A stretch of 64,000 bases of DNA from Nitrosospira briensis C-128 (GTDB lineage: Bacteria > Pseudomonadota > Gammaproteobacteria > Burkholderiales > Nitrosomonadaceae): the NCBI RefSeq assembly GCF_000619905.2, contig NZ_CP012371.1:2873942-2937941 (forward strand), given 5' to 3'. Below, piece after piece: positions 37,924-47,379 of the stretch; position 1 is the stretch's first letter, and each line of letters opens with the position of its first letter. The translations under genes and the position numbers were made by a program. Below the pieces are notes generated by a model. That model did not search any database, was not told the DNA's origin, and saw nothing but the letters and a program-made list of their open reading frames with translations.

Positions 37924-38994
37924 TCATATCGGAATGGCGGAAAAGACAGCGAGGTCATCTACAGCAGCCACTGTCCGGCGGATGAGTTCTTGATTGGCTT
38001 CCAGCTTTATCATTCCACCGACGGCGAGTGACACAACCATTGCTTCAAAGGGATAGATAAGGTGGGCGCGATATCTCTGCAATAGACCAGCGTTATCGAT
38101 GCCTGTGATTCCGTTATCTCTGAGCCCCTGTATATAAACCGACAAAAGCTTCATCTCGTGAGCTCGCCGGATTTCCGGATCAAGCGCAGTCGCAAGAAAA
38201 TAGGCAACGTCCCCTATACCTTCCCCGAAGCGTACAAGCTGCCAATCAAGAAGGCCAGGTCGAGACTGGTTCCAGAATAGATTGCCGGGATGGCAATCAT
38301 GATGAACGAGTGTTTGCGGCGCGTTAGAAAGAAAACGCATTACCTGGTGGCGATTTCGCGCATAGCGAACGGCCAGTGGATAAAGAGCCGAAGGGATGAG
38401 CTTTCCAGCCCGATGCAATCCTCGCTTCATCAATGGAACAGCCAGGGCGGTGCCCAGATGATCTTCCAGGCGACGTACCGGTGCCGCCAGCCAGTGATAA
38501 GTTCGCGCGAGATCGGCTTTTCCCCAGAAATGAGCATGAATGCGGGCAAGCTGTTCAATAACGAGCGTAGCCTGTGCCGCCGTCAGGGCATCGCCGGTAT
38601 GCCCGGCAATCGCGCCGGATTCTGTTACGTCGCTCAGAACCAGCGTCGATCCTTTCCCCAGCATGCTCTGTGCCGCCAATAGACCGGGTATCGCGATGGG
38701 TATGGCTTGAGCGGCTTCATTATAGAAGCGCACCTCTGTATGTAACAATCTTGGCAAAGCGGTGATCATTCGTGCGCGCCACGTCAGCGACGGCAGTTTT
38801 ACGAACCACTGTCTAGGCAGTGCTGCAGGTCCATTGTGCTCAATTGCGAGACGAATTCGCGTGGTCGTGCCGATATCGACAGAAACAATATTCACGTTCG
38901 ATACGATTGTACGGGAATGATGTTTGTTAATGACACGCTGAGCCCAGCCAACGTCTAAATCGCCGGGCCGGCGTGCAAGAATATTATGATTCAT
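37924..38994 (-). CDS. aminoglycoside phosphotransferase-fold kinase (ecdysteroid-kinase-like)
   Basis: A 356-residue small-molecule kinase of the APH/choline-kinase fold. The catalytic loop is VHHDCHPGNLFW (Asp base and Asn) and the metal site LLDWQLVRFGEGIGDVAYFLA. The N-lobe resembles the ecdysteroid-kinase-like (DUF1679) group rather than true aminoglycoside kinases, so antibiotic resistance should not be assumed. Start ATG 38994 follows GGAGG; a GTG one codon earlier is possible. Confidence 0.72.
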   Translation of the reverse strand: MNHNILARRPGDLDVGWAQRVINKHHSRTIVSNVNIVSVDIGTTTRIRLAIEHNGPAALPRQWFVKLPSLTWRARMITALPRLLHTEVRFYNEAAQAIPIAIPGLLAAQSMLGKGSTLVLSDVTESGAIAGHTGDALTAAQATLVIEQLARIHAHFWGKADLARTYHWLAAPVRRLEDHLGTALAVPLMKRGLHRAGKLIPSALYPLAVRYARNRHQVMRFLSNAPQTLVHHDCHPGNLFWNQSRPGLLDWQLVRFGEGIGDVAYFLATALDPEIRRAHEMKLLSVYIQGLRDNGITGIDNAGLLQRYRAHLIYPFEAMVVSLAVGGMIKLEANQELIRRTVAAVDDLAVFSAIPI

Positions 38995-39096
38995 CACTGC
39001 CTGCCTCCAGAGGAGTCAATCGCAATTGTTATATAGGCGGCACATACATCCGTAGCGAATTAATCATGCTACCCGCATTGATTCCAATATACAAAA

Positions 39097-39122
39097 AAAA
39101 GGGAGCCAATGGCTCCCTTTTT
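39097..39122 (-). terminator. terminator of TIGR04073 gene 1
   Basis: GGGAGCC and GGCTCCC form the stem, with a run of Ts on the reverse strand. Equivalent hairpins follow the other two paralogues. Confidence 0.8.
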
Positions 39123-39154
39123 GAAATGGTAGACGGATAGGCTTGTGTCCAAAG

Positions 39155-39529
39155 CTAGTAGTCTTTGGACTTCCATTTGCTGTCGAAGCGCGTTTCCTTG
39201 GTGTCAAAGTCCTGCCAGACATAGCCAGGTGTGATTATCGGCTCGGTCGGAACGTAGAACGTCACCAGATCGACGATGCCGGTCAACGATCGGCCAATCC
39301 CGGATACGATTCCGGAAAACACCCCGGTCGTAAGTCCATAACCTATGCCTTTTTCATTGGTCGTCATTACCATATTCTTTGGAACTTCTCCTATGCCTGT
39401 TACCAGGTTCGCCATGCCGTGCGCAAGCTTGTCGCCGGCATCCGCAGCATAGCTGGCGGCGACCGCCGCCTGAGGCGAAAAGAATAACAATGCGGATAGC
39501 AGCAACAACGGTTTCAGTATACGTTTCAT
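39155..39529 (-). CDS. exosortase system-associated TIGR04073 family protein, copy 1
   Basis: A 124-residue exported protein: signal peptide (MKRILKPLLLLSALLFFSPQ to about AVAA), then GDKLAHGMANLVTGIGEVPKN, the TIGR04073 motif, and a glycine-rich hydrophobic segment GYGLTTGVFSGIVSGIGRSL. The family is named for genomes with exosortase, but its function is unknown and no exosortase or PEP-CTERM protein is in this window. Start ATG 39529 after GGGGGG. Confidence 0.78.
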   Translation of the reverse strand: MKRILKPLLLLSALLFFSPQAAVAASYAADAGDKLAHGMANLVTGIGEVPKNMVMTTNEKGIGYGLTTGVFSGIVSGIGRSLTGIVDLVTFYVPTEPIITPGYVWQDFDTKETRFDSKWKSKDY

Positions 39530-39717
39530 CGATACCCCCCAAAAGTGGAACAAATTAAATCCCGCGTAATACTAGCATACCGCTGAGGTGTAGTGGCAAT
39601 GCCTGTTGAAAACATTATCCCGAATCCGCCCCATAGCGAGTTCACCGAAGAGGTAAAGCTCATGGGTACAAAAAATCCTTTTCGGTCATCGCTTTTAGTT
39701 TACAAATGAGCTGAAAA

Positions 39718-39743
39718 ATGAGTGGTCACCTACTGGATTTAGG
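39718..39743. repeat. degraded right end of a family C element
   Basis: This 26-bp stretch matches the right end of the element in coxB (28460-28485) at 23 positions, including the terminal GGATTTAGG. No left end is visible nearby, so it looks like a relic in the gap between TIGR04073 copies 1 and 2. Confidence 0.55.
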
Positions 39744-39931
39744 ATTATGCTTCAAACAGGAAATTTCCTGCCTTTGGCTATATTCATCGTCCAAGAGTAG
39801 TTCGTGGGCGAACTCAGAGGGTGGGGATATGCGGCAGAGTCCGCTGATATGCAAGGATGCTTCCGTAGAACATCGGGGCTGCCGTATGTGCAATTGTGCT
39901 GTTCATGCTAATCGCATTGATCCCAGCATAT

Positions 39932-39957
39932 AAAAAGGGAGCGATGGCTCCCTTTTT
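39932..39957 (-). terminator. terminator of TIGR04073 gene 2
   Basis: GGGAGC and GCTCCC stem flanked by A5 and T5, the second of three related hairpins. Confidence 0.8.
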
Positions 39958-39995
39958 ATGAAATGGCAAATGGATACGCCTGTAGGCAAAACGTA

Positions 39996-40367
39996 TTATT
40001 TTTGTAGCTTCCATTCCGGATGGAAGTGGGTTTGCTTGGTGTCGAATTCCTTCCAGATAAAATCGGGGTAAATGATAGGCTTGGTCGGAATAATGAAGGT
40101 CACCAGATCTACAACGCCCGTCAATGTACGGCCAATTCCATATATGATTCCCGACGCCAATCCAGCGGTAAGTCCGTAACCAATACCCTTCTCATTGGTC
40201 GTCATTATCATGTTCTTCGGAACTTCCCCTATGCCTGTTATGGTATTCGCAACGCCGTGAGCGAGTTTATCACCTACGTTTTCGACGTAAGTATCGGCCA
40301 TCGCGCCCTGAGGTGAAAAGAACAACAGAGCAGACAGCAGTAGCAGCGGTTTCAACATATTTTTCAT
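39996..40367 (-). CDS. exosortase system-associated TIGR04073 family protein, copy 2
   Basis: A 123-residue paralogue of the genes on either side. Signal peptide MKNMLKPLLLLSALLFFSPQ, then GDKLAHGVANTITGIGEVPKN and GYGLTAGLASGIIYGIGRTL, nearly the same as copy 1, with divergence mainly in the C-terminal 30 residues (PIIYPDFIWKEFDTKQTHF). Its upstream region repeats TACTAGCATACCGCTGAGG also found before copy 1, so the duplication included the promoter region. Confidence 0.78.
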   Translation of the reverse strand: MKNMLKPLLLLSALLFFSPQGAMADTYVENVGDKLAHGVANTITGIGEVPKNMIMTTNEKGIGYGLTAGLASGIIYGIGRTLTGVVDLVTFIIPTKPIIYPDFIWKEFDTKQTHFHPEWKLQK

Positions 40368-40555
40368 CGATACCTCCCTAAGTGGATTAACAAATTAAAT
40401 CAAGTTTAATACTAGCATACCGCTGAGGGATATGTGCACGGCATTCCAAAAATTAACGCTTTCGGCGTATTTTCTGCCGCGGTTTATTATTCTTGCGATA
40501 CTGAATCAGGTATGGAACTATCATTCGGTAACCGAATTGATTCCGGATGGGCAAA

Positions 40556-40582
40556 TAAAAAGGGAGTCCAGGCTCCCTTTTT
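40556..40582 (-). terminator. terminator of TIGR04073 gene 3
   Basis: GGGAG and CTCCC stem within A5 and T5 runs, the third and most diverged of the three hairpins. Confidence 0.75.
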
Positions 40583-40630
40583 ATAAAATGACAGACGGGC
40601 GAACAAGTCTGCTTCGAAATTATATAATTT

Positions 40631-40993
40631 CTACCTCCATGGCCGGAAGTGGGTTGGTTCGGTCGTGAAGTTTTCCCACACATAGCCAGGTGCGATTATC
40701 GGTTTGCTCGGAATGAAGAACGTGGCAAGATCTATAAAGCCGGCAGCGGTACGGCCCACCCCATACCCAATACCCTTGAACAATCCGGTGGTGAGTCCAT
40801 AGCCGATGCCTTTGTCATTGGACTCATACAGCATATTTCTCGGAACTTCCGCCACGCCTGTTACGGCGTTCATGGCGCCATGCCCGAGCTTGATGCCTAC
40901 GCCTTTGAAATAGCCATCCTCCCCCGCCGCAGCCTGAGAAGAAAAGAATAACGTTGCAGATAATAGCAGTAACGATTTCAGTATATTTTTCAT
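40631..40993 (-). CDS. exosortase system-associated TIGR04073 family protein, copy 3
   Basis: A 120-residue paralogue and the most diverged of the three. Signal peptide MKNILKSLLLLSATLFFSSQ, then VGIKLGHGAMNAVTGVAEVP and GYGLTTGLFKGIGYGVGRTA; the C-terminus PIIAPGYVWENFTTEPTHF aligns with copies 1 and 2. An upstream TACTAGCATACCG repeat is shared. The three genes probably arose by two tandem duplications. Confidence 0.76.
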   Translation of the reverse strand: MKNILKSLLLLSATLFFSSQAAAGEDGYFKGVGIKLGHGAMNAVTGVAEVPRNMLYESNDKGIGYGLTTGLFKGIGYGVGRTAAGFIDLATFFIPSKPIIAPGYVWENFTTEPTHFRPWR

Positions 40994-41307
40994 CAGTGTC
41001 CCCCGCGTGGATTGAAAAAAAATTAAACCGCATTAATACTAGCATACCGTAAGATGTGTATGCACGAAATCTTGTTTCCGCTACGGCGAAACCAGCCGAG
41101 GTGAAGGATACGGGGGGAAACGCCTGCATCCGCGGTTTTTAGCCGCCTGTTCTGCATTATCAGCGTCTTCGAGGCGCGCCGCTATGAATTGTGCTACGCT
41201 TCCGCGTGCCGTGAAACTATCGTGGTGAAACTATCGTTTTCGTCATTGAAACAAGAAACACCGCGCACCTCGTAGAAAAATAACAGTTACGTGCATCTTG
41301 ACCAATT
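40994..41307. other. 314-bp divergent gap
   Basis: Holds the upstream region of TIGR04073 copy 3, with its TACTAGCATACCG repeat near 41035, and the unknown promoter of the glycosyltransferase. No gene seen. Confidence 0.4.
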
Positions 41308-44001
41308 TTGTCTGACACAACTGATTTCCCGTCTTTGCCTCCCGCCCCCTCAACGCCGCCTGAGTTGCCTGATACAGCTATAGCCAGCGTCTCTCAAGTT
41401 TCCATAGTGATCCCGACGTTCAACGAGGCCGACAACATCGACCCCTTGCTGACGCGCCTGTACGAGCTTGACCTGCCGGCGGAGGACGTCGAGATCATTG
41501 TTGTTGACGACAACTCGAGCGACGGCACGCCCGCCAAAGTGCGTGCCTGGGAAAAACGGGCGAATGTACGGCTGATCGAACGTCGGGAAAAACCCGGTCT
41601 CACCCGGTCCATCCTGGCCGGCGCGGCAGCGGCACGCGGGAATATCATCGTCGTGATGGATGCAGGCCTGAGCTACCCGCCGGAACGGTTGCCCGCCCTG
41701 ATTGCCCCCATACTGGCAGGAAGCTGCGACATCGCCATCGGCAGTCGCTACGTAGCGGGCGGCAGCACCGAAGGAGAGCCCCTGCCGCGCCGATGGCTCT
41801 CGCGCCTCGCCAACTGGCTTGCCCGCCCCCTCTGCGACGTAAACGACGCCACCTCGGGATATTTCGCCTTCCGGCGGGAACTGGCCGCCACCATTGCCGA
41901 ACCCGCACACGGCCATGAACTCCTGCTCGAACTGCTCATGGCCGGCCAAGGCAAACTCAGGGTCGTGGAAGTGCCCATCCGCGTTCGTCATGGCACCCAT
42001 CGCACCCACGGCACCTCCAGATTATCAGTCCGCCCGCAGTGGGCCTACCTGCAACGCCTCATGACCCTGGCCGGCGGTACCGTCCCGGTCGGTGCCGCCG
42101 GCCGCTTTGCCGCAGTCGGATTGTTGAGCGTCGCCATAGACGCGCTGTTGTTTCAATTCCTCATGAGCCGTGGTTCCGGGCTCGCCCTGGCGCACATCAT
42201 GAGCTTCTTCACCGCCGCAGCGGTGAATTACTCACTCCATTCCGGAAGATCATTCCGCGATCATGCAGGCGACCTGCGGTGGAATCAATTGGGCCGCGCC
42301 CTCACCGTAGGCATGTTTGCGTTACTGATGCGCGGCGGCGTACTGGCCCTGCTGATCGATGGCTGGCACCTGCCCCCGTTTCTGGCCATCTTCCCGGCCA
42401 TCGCCGCAACGGCCGTCATCAACTACTTCGGCACCGCATTCTACGTATTTCCCGTCAGCGTGAATCCGCCCTCGCCGGAAGTGCGCTGGCGGGTCGCATC
42501 GATTGGAATCGTTGCCTTTGCCGTCCTGTTGCGCCTGATCTATCTGGGCACAGCCGAACTGATTCCCGACGAAGCTTACTACTGGGCCTATGCCGAGCAC
42601 ATGGACCTGAGCTTTTATGATCACCCGCCCATGGTGGCCTGGCTGATCTGGCTTGGCACCGCGATCTTCGGCAACAGCGAGTTCGGAGTCCGGATCGGCT
42701 CGTTTTGCTGTGGCCTGATAACGATGGCTTATTTGTATGCGCTGGCGCGCAATCTGTACGATAAGTCGACCGCTATGCGCGCAGTGATGCTGCTGGCGGT
42801 GTTGCCGCTTGGCTTTGTTCCTGCCGCACTCATGACGCCGGATGCGCCGCTGCTGGCCGCCTGGGCTGCCACGCTCTACTACATGGAACGCGCATTGATA
42901 GCCGATGAGCGTTCGGCCTGGCTGGGCATGGGTATTGCATTCGGCCTGGGCATCCTGTCGAAATACACGCTGGGCCTGCTGGGTCCGGCGGCGCTGCTGT
43001 TTGTGATCCTGGACCCCGCTTCGCGCCGCTGGCTGCGCCGTCCGCATGCCTATCTGGCCGCCGCACTTGCGCTACTGCTGTTTTCCCCCGTGATCATCTG
43101 GAATTTCCAGCACGACTGGGCATCGATCCGATTTCAATCGCAGCGGGCTACGGGGATAGGCAGCCAATTTTCGTTGCAATTGTTGTTTGTCCACATTTTG
43201 CTGGTTTTAACGCCCGTGGGCATGCTGGCTGCGGGCTTGGCATTATTGGGCAAAAATGGCGCCGACAATCTGCACATGCATAGGCGGCGCCTGTTCATAC
43301 GTGTATTCACCGTCGTGCCGCTCGCCGCATTTTTTTGGCTCAGTCTGTTTGGAGCGCCAAAGTTTCACTGGACGGCGCCGGTATGGCTTGCGGCGCTGCC
43401 CACGATGGCGTGGATGATAGGACAAACCGATAGTAGGCAAGGTTTGGCAAACCGTGTCAGAGCGGCGTGGAAACCGGCCATCGGTGTTTGTTTGTTTCTC
43501 TACGCATTCGCACTTCACTATGTTGTGCTCGGCGTACCCGGCGTTCCGTACGCGGTTTTTAATCAACACTACTTCTGGCGAGAGGCAACAGAGGAGGTCG
43601 AGCGGGTTGTAGCCGCGGTTCGACAGCAGGGCGGGCAAGAGCCTATCGTGGTGGGAATGAGCCGGTGGTCGGTCGCCAGCGCCTTGTCTTTCTATAATAA
43701 AGAGGAGCCGATGGACATACGCTCGCGCAACATGTTCGGCCAGAACGCCGCCATGTACGATTTCTGGTATCCATCCGAGCCACCGACGACCCGGCCGATT
43801 ATACTGGTGGGCATGAAGCCTCATCAGCTCGAACATGATATCGCAGGCGTGGATGATATTACACCCGCGCTCGTTCAACCGGGGCCGGTAAAGGAGTTGG
43901 CGATCATTCGGGACGGTAAGCCACTGCGGCGTGTATATTATCGCGTTGCGCAGGGGTATTCCGGCACCGGAAATAAGTCCACTACAGAGCCTGCTGAGTA
44001 A
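41308..44001 (+). CDS. three-domain glycosyltransferase: GT2 (DPM1-like), GtrA, and ArnT/PMT-like GT-C
   Basis: An 897-residue membrane protein. Residues 30-250 are a GT2 domain like dolichyl-phosphate mannose synthase (VSIVIPTFNEADNID, VVDDNSSDGT, MDAGLSYPPE). Residues 265-390 are a GtrA-type four-helix membrane domain. From about 395 there is a GT-C region of PMT_2/ArnT type (LIPDEAYYWAYAEHMDLSFYD shown in part: DEAYYWAYAEHMDLSFYDHP). Such a protein could charge polyprenyl phosphate with a sugar, flip it and transfer it outside, all in one chain. The TTG start at 41308 has no clear ribosome-binding site and is uncertain. Confidence 0.85.
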   Translation: MSDTTDFPSLPPAPSTPPELPDTAIASVSQVSIVIPTFNEADNIDPLLTRLYELDLPAEDVEIIVVDDNSSDGTPAKVRAWEKRANVRLIERREKPGLTRSILAGAAAARGNIIVVMDAGLSYPPERLPALIAPILAGSCDIAIGSRYVAGGSTEGEPLPRRWLSRLANWLARPLCDVNDATSGYFAFRRELAATIAEPAHGHELLLELLMAGQGKLRVVEVPIRVRHGTHRTHGTSRLSVRPQWAYLQRLMTLAGGTVPVGAAGRFAAVGLLSVAIDALLFQFLMSRGSGLALAHIMSFFTAAAVNYSLHSGRSFRDHAGDLRWNQLGRALTVGMFALLMRGGVLALLIDGWHLPPFLAIFPAIAATAVINYFGTAFYVFPVSVNPPSPEVRWRVASIGIVAFAVLLRLIYLGTAELIPDEAYYWAYAEHMDLSFYDHPPMVAWLIWLGTAIFGNSEFGVRIGSFCCGLITMAYLYALARNLYDKSTAMRAVMLLAVLPLGFVPAALMTPDAPLLAAWAATLYYMERALIADERSAWLGMGIAFGLGILSKYTLGLLGPAALLFVILDPASRRWLRRPHAYLAAALALLLFSPVIIWNFQHDWASIRFQSQRATGIGSQFSLQLLFVHILLVLTPVGMLAAGLALLGKNGADNLHMHRRRLFIRVFTVVPLAAFFWLSLFGAPKFHWTAPVWLAALPTMAWMIGQTDSRQGLANRVRAAWKPAIGVCLFLYAFALHYVVLGVPGVPYAVFNQHYFWREATEEVERVVAAVRQQGGQEPIVVGMSRWSVASALSFYNKEEPMDIRSRNMFGQNAAMYDFWYPSEPPTTRPIILVGMKPHQLEHDIAGVDDITPALVQPGPVKELAIIRDGKPLRRVYYRVAQGYSGTGNKSTTEPAE

Positions 44002-44022
44002 GAGAACCGAATCAAGGATGAA

Positions 44023-45480
44023 ATGCTGAAAATATTTGTAACGGGAATTGTCACCGTGAGCCTGGCGATGGCTTCCTTCGGTGCTGTCGCGGCTTCCGGA
44101 GGCGCCAGTGATGAGAAAGTCATCACTGCTGCTGAACAAAAGGGCATGGCTGTTACCATTTACAATGACGATCTGGCGCTGGTGAAAGATACGCGCCGGG
44201 TCAAGCTCGGCCTGGATTTCAACAAGCTGGCCTGGCGTGACATCTCCGGTCAGATACGCCCTGAAACGGCGCAGCTGCGTAATCTGACGCACTCCACCGG
44301 ATTTCGGCTACTGGAGCAGAATTTTGATTCCGATCTGTTGACGCCGGAAAAATTACTGGAGAAGTATGTCGGGAAGGAAGTAATTGCTATCCGCATCAAC
44401 CCCGTGACGGGTGCTGAAACCAGAGAAACGGCTATAGTGCTCGCAGCAAATAATGGGGCAGTACTCAAGTTCGGCGATCGTATCGAGGCGGGCAATCCGG
44501 GCAGACTGGCGTTTCCAGGTTTACCAGAGGGCTTGCGCGATAAGCCGACCCTGGTGATCTCGCTCATCAATGCTGTTCAGGGCGAACAGAACCTTGAACT
44601 CTCCTATTTAACGTCGGGCCTCTCCTGGCGCGCTGACTACATGGCGGAATTGAGCGATCGTGAGGATCATCTCGACTTCAACGGTTGGGTTACGCTGATC
44701 AATCAAAGTGGAATGGCTTATCCGAATGCCCGGCTGCAACTCGTGGCGGGTGATCTGAACCGGGCCCGTCAGCGGCCCCTAATGCAGCGTAAAGTGATGG
44801 GCATGATGGCGGAAGCGGCGGATGCCATGCAGATGAAGCCGGAGTCGCTGCTTGATTATCATCTCTATACGCTCCCGCGATCCACGACGTTGGCGGAGGC
44901 TCAGACCAAGCAGGTAGCGTTGATGTCTGCGAATCATATTTCCGTCACGAAGCAATTTCTGCTGTCCGGAGCGGATTATTATTACTTCAGCCAGAGTGCG
45001 GACCTCGGCCAGATACCGAAGGTTGGCGTATTTCTTGAGTTTCAAAATACCGGCGACAATCTTGGTCTTCCGCTACCCAGGGGAACGGTACGGGTTTATA
45101 AAAAAGATTCGCAGGGTAACGCGCAATTCGTGGGCGAAGATCAGATCGACCATACGCCGGGAAATGGATCTATCCGCTTGAAATTGGGCGAAGCATTTGA
45201 TGTGACTGCTGATAAAAAGCAGACCGACTTCAAAAGATCGGGTGGGGAAGGGCGCCATGATGGCGTAGTCGAAGCTGCTTTTCAAATTATATTGAAGAGT
45301 GCAAAAAAAGAATCGGTTACAGTAGTTGTACGAGAACCCGTACCAGGTGACTGGGCGATGGTTTCAGAATCGCAACCTCATATCAAGAGAGCATCCGGCG
45401 TCGCGGAATGGAAAGTATCAGTTCCAGCAAACGGCAAGGCCACGTTGACCTATCGCGTGCGCATCAACCGTCAGCCATAA
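44023..45480 (+). CDS. DUF4139 domain-containing exported protein
   Basis: A 485-residue protein with a signal peptide (to about AVAAS), then a mostly beta-strand body with VTIYNDDLALVKDTRRVKL and LSYLTSGLSWRADYMAEL, the latter typical of DUF4139. Function unknown; probably periplasmic or surface-exposed. It starts 21 bp after the glycosyltransferase and may share its transcript. Confidence 0.75.
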   Translation: MLKIFVTGIVTVSLAMASFGAVAASGGASDEKVITAAEQKGMAVTIYNDDLALVKDTRRVKLGLDFNKLAWRDISGQIRPETAQLRNLTHSTGFRLLEQNFDSDLLTPEKLLEKYVGKEVIAIRINPVTGAETRETAIVLAANNGAVLKFGDRIEAGNPGRLAFPGLPEGLRDKPTLVISLINAVQGEQNLELSYLTSGLSWRADYMAELSDREDHLDFNGWVTLINQSGMAYPNARLQLVAGDLNRARQRPLMQRKVMGMMAEAADAMQMKPESLLDYHLYTLPRSTTLAEAQTKQVALMSANHISVTKQFLLSGADYYYFSQSADLGQIPKVGVFLEFQNTGDNLGLPLPRGTVRVYKKDSQGNAQFVGEDQIDHTPGNGSIRLKLGEAFDVTADKKQTDFKRSGGEGRHDGVVEAAFQIILKSAKKESVTVVVREPVPGDWAMVSESQPHIKRASGVAEWKVSVPANGKATLTYRVRINRQP

Positions 45481-45505
45481 ACCTGGATCAGGTAGATCAA
45501 AAAAA

Positions 45506-45525
45506 ACGGAGTCCGAAGACTCCGT
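45506..45525 (-). terminator. terminator between DUF4139 gene and hsp20
   Basis: ACGGAGTC and GACTCCGT form a perfect stem around CGAA. On the reverse strand it is followed by eight Ts, so it chiefly ends hsp20 transcripts. Confidence 0.8.
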
Positions 45526-45533
45526 GAAATCGC

Positions 45534-45971
45534 TCACTCGGCAGAGGTTACGCTGATCTTCTTTGGTTGGACAGCTTCACGTTTGGGGATGACGATTTCC
45601 AGCACCCCGTGATTTGATTTTGCCGATATCGCGTCTGGGTTTGCGGTATCGGGTAAGCTGAAGCGTCGGTAAAATGAGCCATAAGTACGCTCAACCCGCT
45701 TGTATCCTTCTTTTTCAGTTTTGGCTTCGGTTTTCTTTTCGCCCTTGATAGTCAGGACACCATCTTCCATGCTGATATCGATTTCTTCCGGTTTAACTCC
45801 TGGAAGGTCCGCCTGGAGAATGAATTTATCAGGGTCCTCCTTGATATCGACCGCGGGCGCCCATTCGGCGGTAGCAGTCGATCCTTCGCCTTCCCCGCCT
45901 TCGCGCGCGCGGTCCAGCTCTCTATGTAATTGATGCAACAGGCTCCAGGGTTCATAACGGGTTATAGCCAT
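45534..45971 (-). CDS. Hsp20/alpha-crystallin family small heat shock protein
   Basis: A 145-residue ATP-independent chaperone. The alpha-crystallin domain covers about residues 35-135: EWAPAVDIKEDPDKFILQAD, LPGVKPEEIDI, and the closing NHGVLEIVIPK with the conserved G-x-L. A C-terminal motif VQPKKISV resembles the I-x-I anchor. Start ATG 45971 (MAITRYEPWSLL) follows GGAGG; the longer open frame upstream is not used. Confidence 0.93.
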   Translation of the reverse strand: MAITRYEPWSLLHQLHRELDRAREGGEGEGSTATAEWAPAVDIKEDPDKFILQADLPGVKPEEIDISMEDGVLTIKGEKKTEAKTEKEGYKRVERTYGSFYRRFSLPDTANPDAISAKSNHGVLEIVIPKREAVQPKKISVTSAE

Positions 45972-46207
45972 AATGCCTCCATATTGTTGATGTTGTACCA
46001 ATGCTGAAGGATTGAACCAGCACTTAACAATCAATATAGTTGCATTTGCCGCTTTTTCAACCAGGCGCGGAAAATTCCAGCGCACTCGCTATGCGGGCGC
46101 ACGCAATATTCTATTTGAGGATTGAAGGCACACCAGCAGATACGCCTACCATGACTCTACCGAGATGGCCTGCCGGCGTGGTGGAGAAGGAGGGGGAACC
46201 TGATACG

Positions 46208-47257
46208 TTATGCGAGCGGCAATTCTCCGTTGTGAATTCCGATGCCTGAGATCTGCTCGACTGCCTTAACAAAGCTGGCGTTCTCACGCAGTTTTACGAT
46301 CGAATCGGGGTGGGGCCTTCCACGCATGCGCGCGAGGCGAATAATACTGGTGGCTGCAATGTCATATCGTAATTCCGCCAGTAATATATTCGCTGCCTCC
46401 GGATCATTGCATACCAGGACCATATCGCAACCCGCCGCTAGTGCTGTTTGTGCGCGTTGCTCCACATCTCCGATAACTGTTGCGCCTTTCATGCTCAAAT
46501 CATCGCTGAAAATGCATCCTTCAAAGCCAAGTTCTCCGCGGAGAATATTTTTCAGCCAGACCTCGGAAAAGCCTGCCGGGCGCATATCCACCTTCGGATA
46601 AACCACATGCGACGGCATGATGCCCGCAAGGCCGAAATCGATCATTTTGCGAAATGGGACCAGGTCATTTGCTTCGATTTCCGCGTAAGAACGTTCGTCG
46701 ACCGGCATTTCGATATGGGAATCCGCCTGAATATAGCCGTGCCCCGGGAAGTGCTTTCCCACCGCCGTCATGCCGCCGGATTTCAGACCGGACATAAGGC
46801 TATGCGCCAAATCGACGATCGCCTGCGGTTTACGATGAAAGGAACGGTCACCGATGACGCAGCTTTGCCCATAATCCATGTCCAGTACCGGAGTAAAGCT
46901 GAAATCCACGCCCGCTGCGCGCAGTTCTGCCGCCAATACGTAACCCGCCTGCTGCGCCAGATGCCGGGCCTGGCCGGGGTGCACGTCCCAGATTGCACCC
47001 AGTTCGCGCATGGGGGGCAGCCTCGTGAAATCCTTCCTGAAACGTTGTACCCTGCCGCCCTCATGATCGACTGCAATCAATAATGGTGGAGTTCGAAGTG
47101 CATGAATCTCGGCGGTTAGCTCCTTAAGCTGCATGAACGATGAGTAATTGCGCGTGAATAAGATCACGCCACCGACCAGAGGGTGCCTGAGTTTTATCTT
47201 GTCGTCGGCAGTAAGTTGCGTGCCTTCGATATCGAGCATGACAGGGCCGAGCGACAT
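46208..47257 (-). CDS. nagZ: beta-N-acetylhexosaminidase NagZ
   Basis: A 349-residue family 3 glycosidase that removes GlcNAc from anhydro-muropeptides in the cytoplasm, upstream of AmpD in wall recycling. It shows [11 protein letters not shown], the KHFPGHG loop with the catalytic His, and the nucleophile region [10 protein letters not shown]. Full length for the family. It is last in the pdxJ-acpS-nagZ block on the reverse strand. Confidence 0.95.
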   Translation of the reverse strand: MSLGPVMLDIEGTQLTADDKIKLRHPLVGGVILFTRNYSSFMQLKELTAEIHALRTPPLLIAVDHEGGRVQRFRKDFTRLPPMRELGAIWDVHPGQARHLAQQAGYVLAAELRAAGVDFSFTPVLDMDYGQSCVIGDRSFHRKPQAIVDLAHSLMSGLKSGGMTAVGKHFPGHGYIQADSHIEMPVDERSYAEIEANDLVPFRKMIDFGLAGIMPSHVVYPKVDMRPAGFSEVWLKNILRGELGFEGCIFSDDLSMKGATVIGDVEQRAQTALAAGCDMVLVCNDPEAANILLAELRYDIAATSIIRLARMRGRPHPDSIVKLRENASFVKAVEQISGIGIHNGELPLA

Positions 47258-47379
47258 AACGTGTCTCTATGAGTTCAAAATTTCAGGAAGATAAGGTGCA
47301 GGAGATGTTCGTGCTGCCACATCTTGTGTTTTGACAAACTTCTTGAGACATACAAGAAATTTATATTATAAAGTGGCCG

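Noticed and set aside
37725-37985. 86-codon forward frame upstream of the kinase-like gene's 3' end
   Set aside because: Overlaps a well-supported reverse-strand gene and has no motif.
37924-38994. Reading the APH-fold gene as an antibiotic resistance gene
   Set aside because: Motifs fit the wider kinase-like fold, and the N-lobe looks like the ecdysteroid-kinase-like group; no resistance claim is supported.
39097-40582. Regular spacing of the three GGGAGCC hairpins as a CRISPR-like array
   Set aside because: They are terminators of three duplicated genes, with spacing of 0.6-0.8 kb and no short repeat-spacer pattern.
45972-46085. Upstream extension of Hsp20
   Set aside because: ATG 45971 has a GGAGG site and the family N-terminus.
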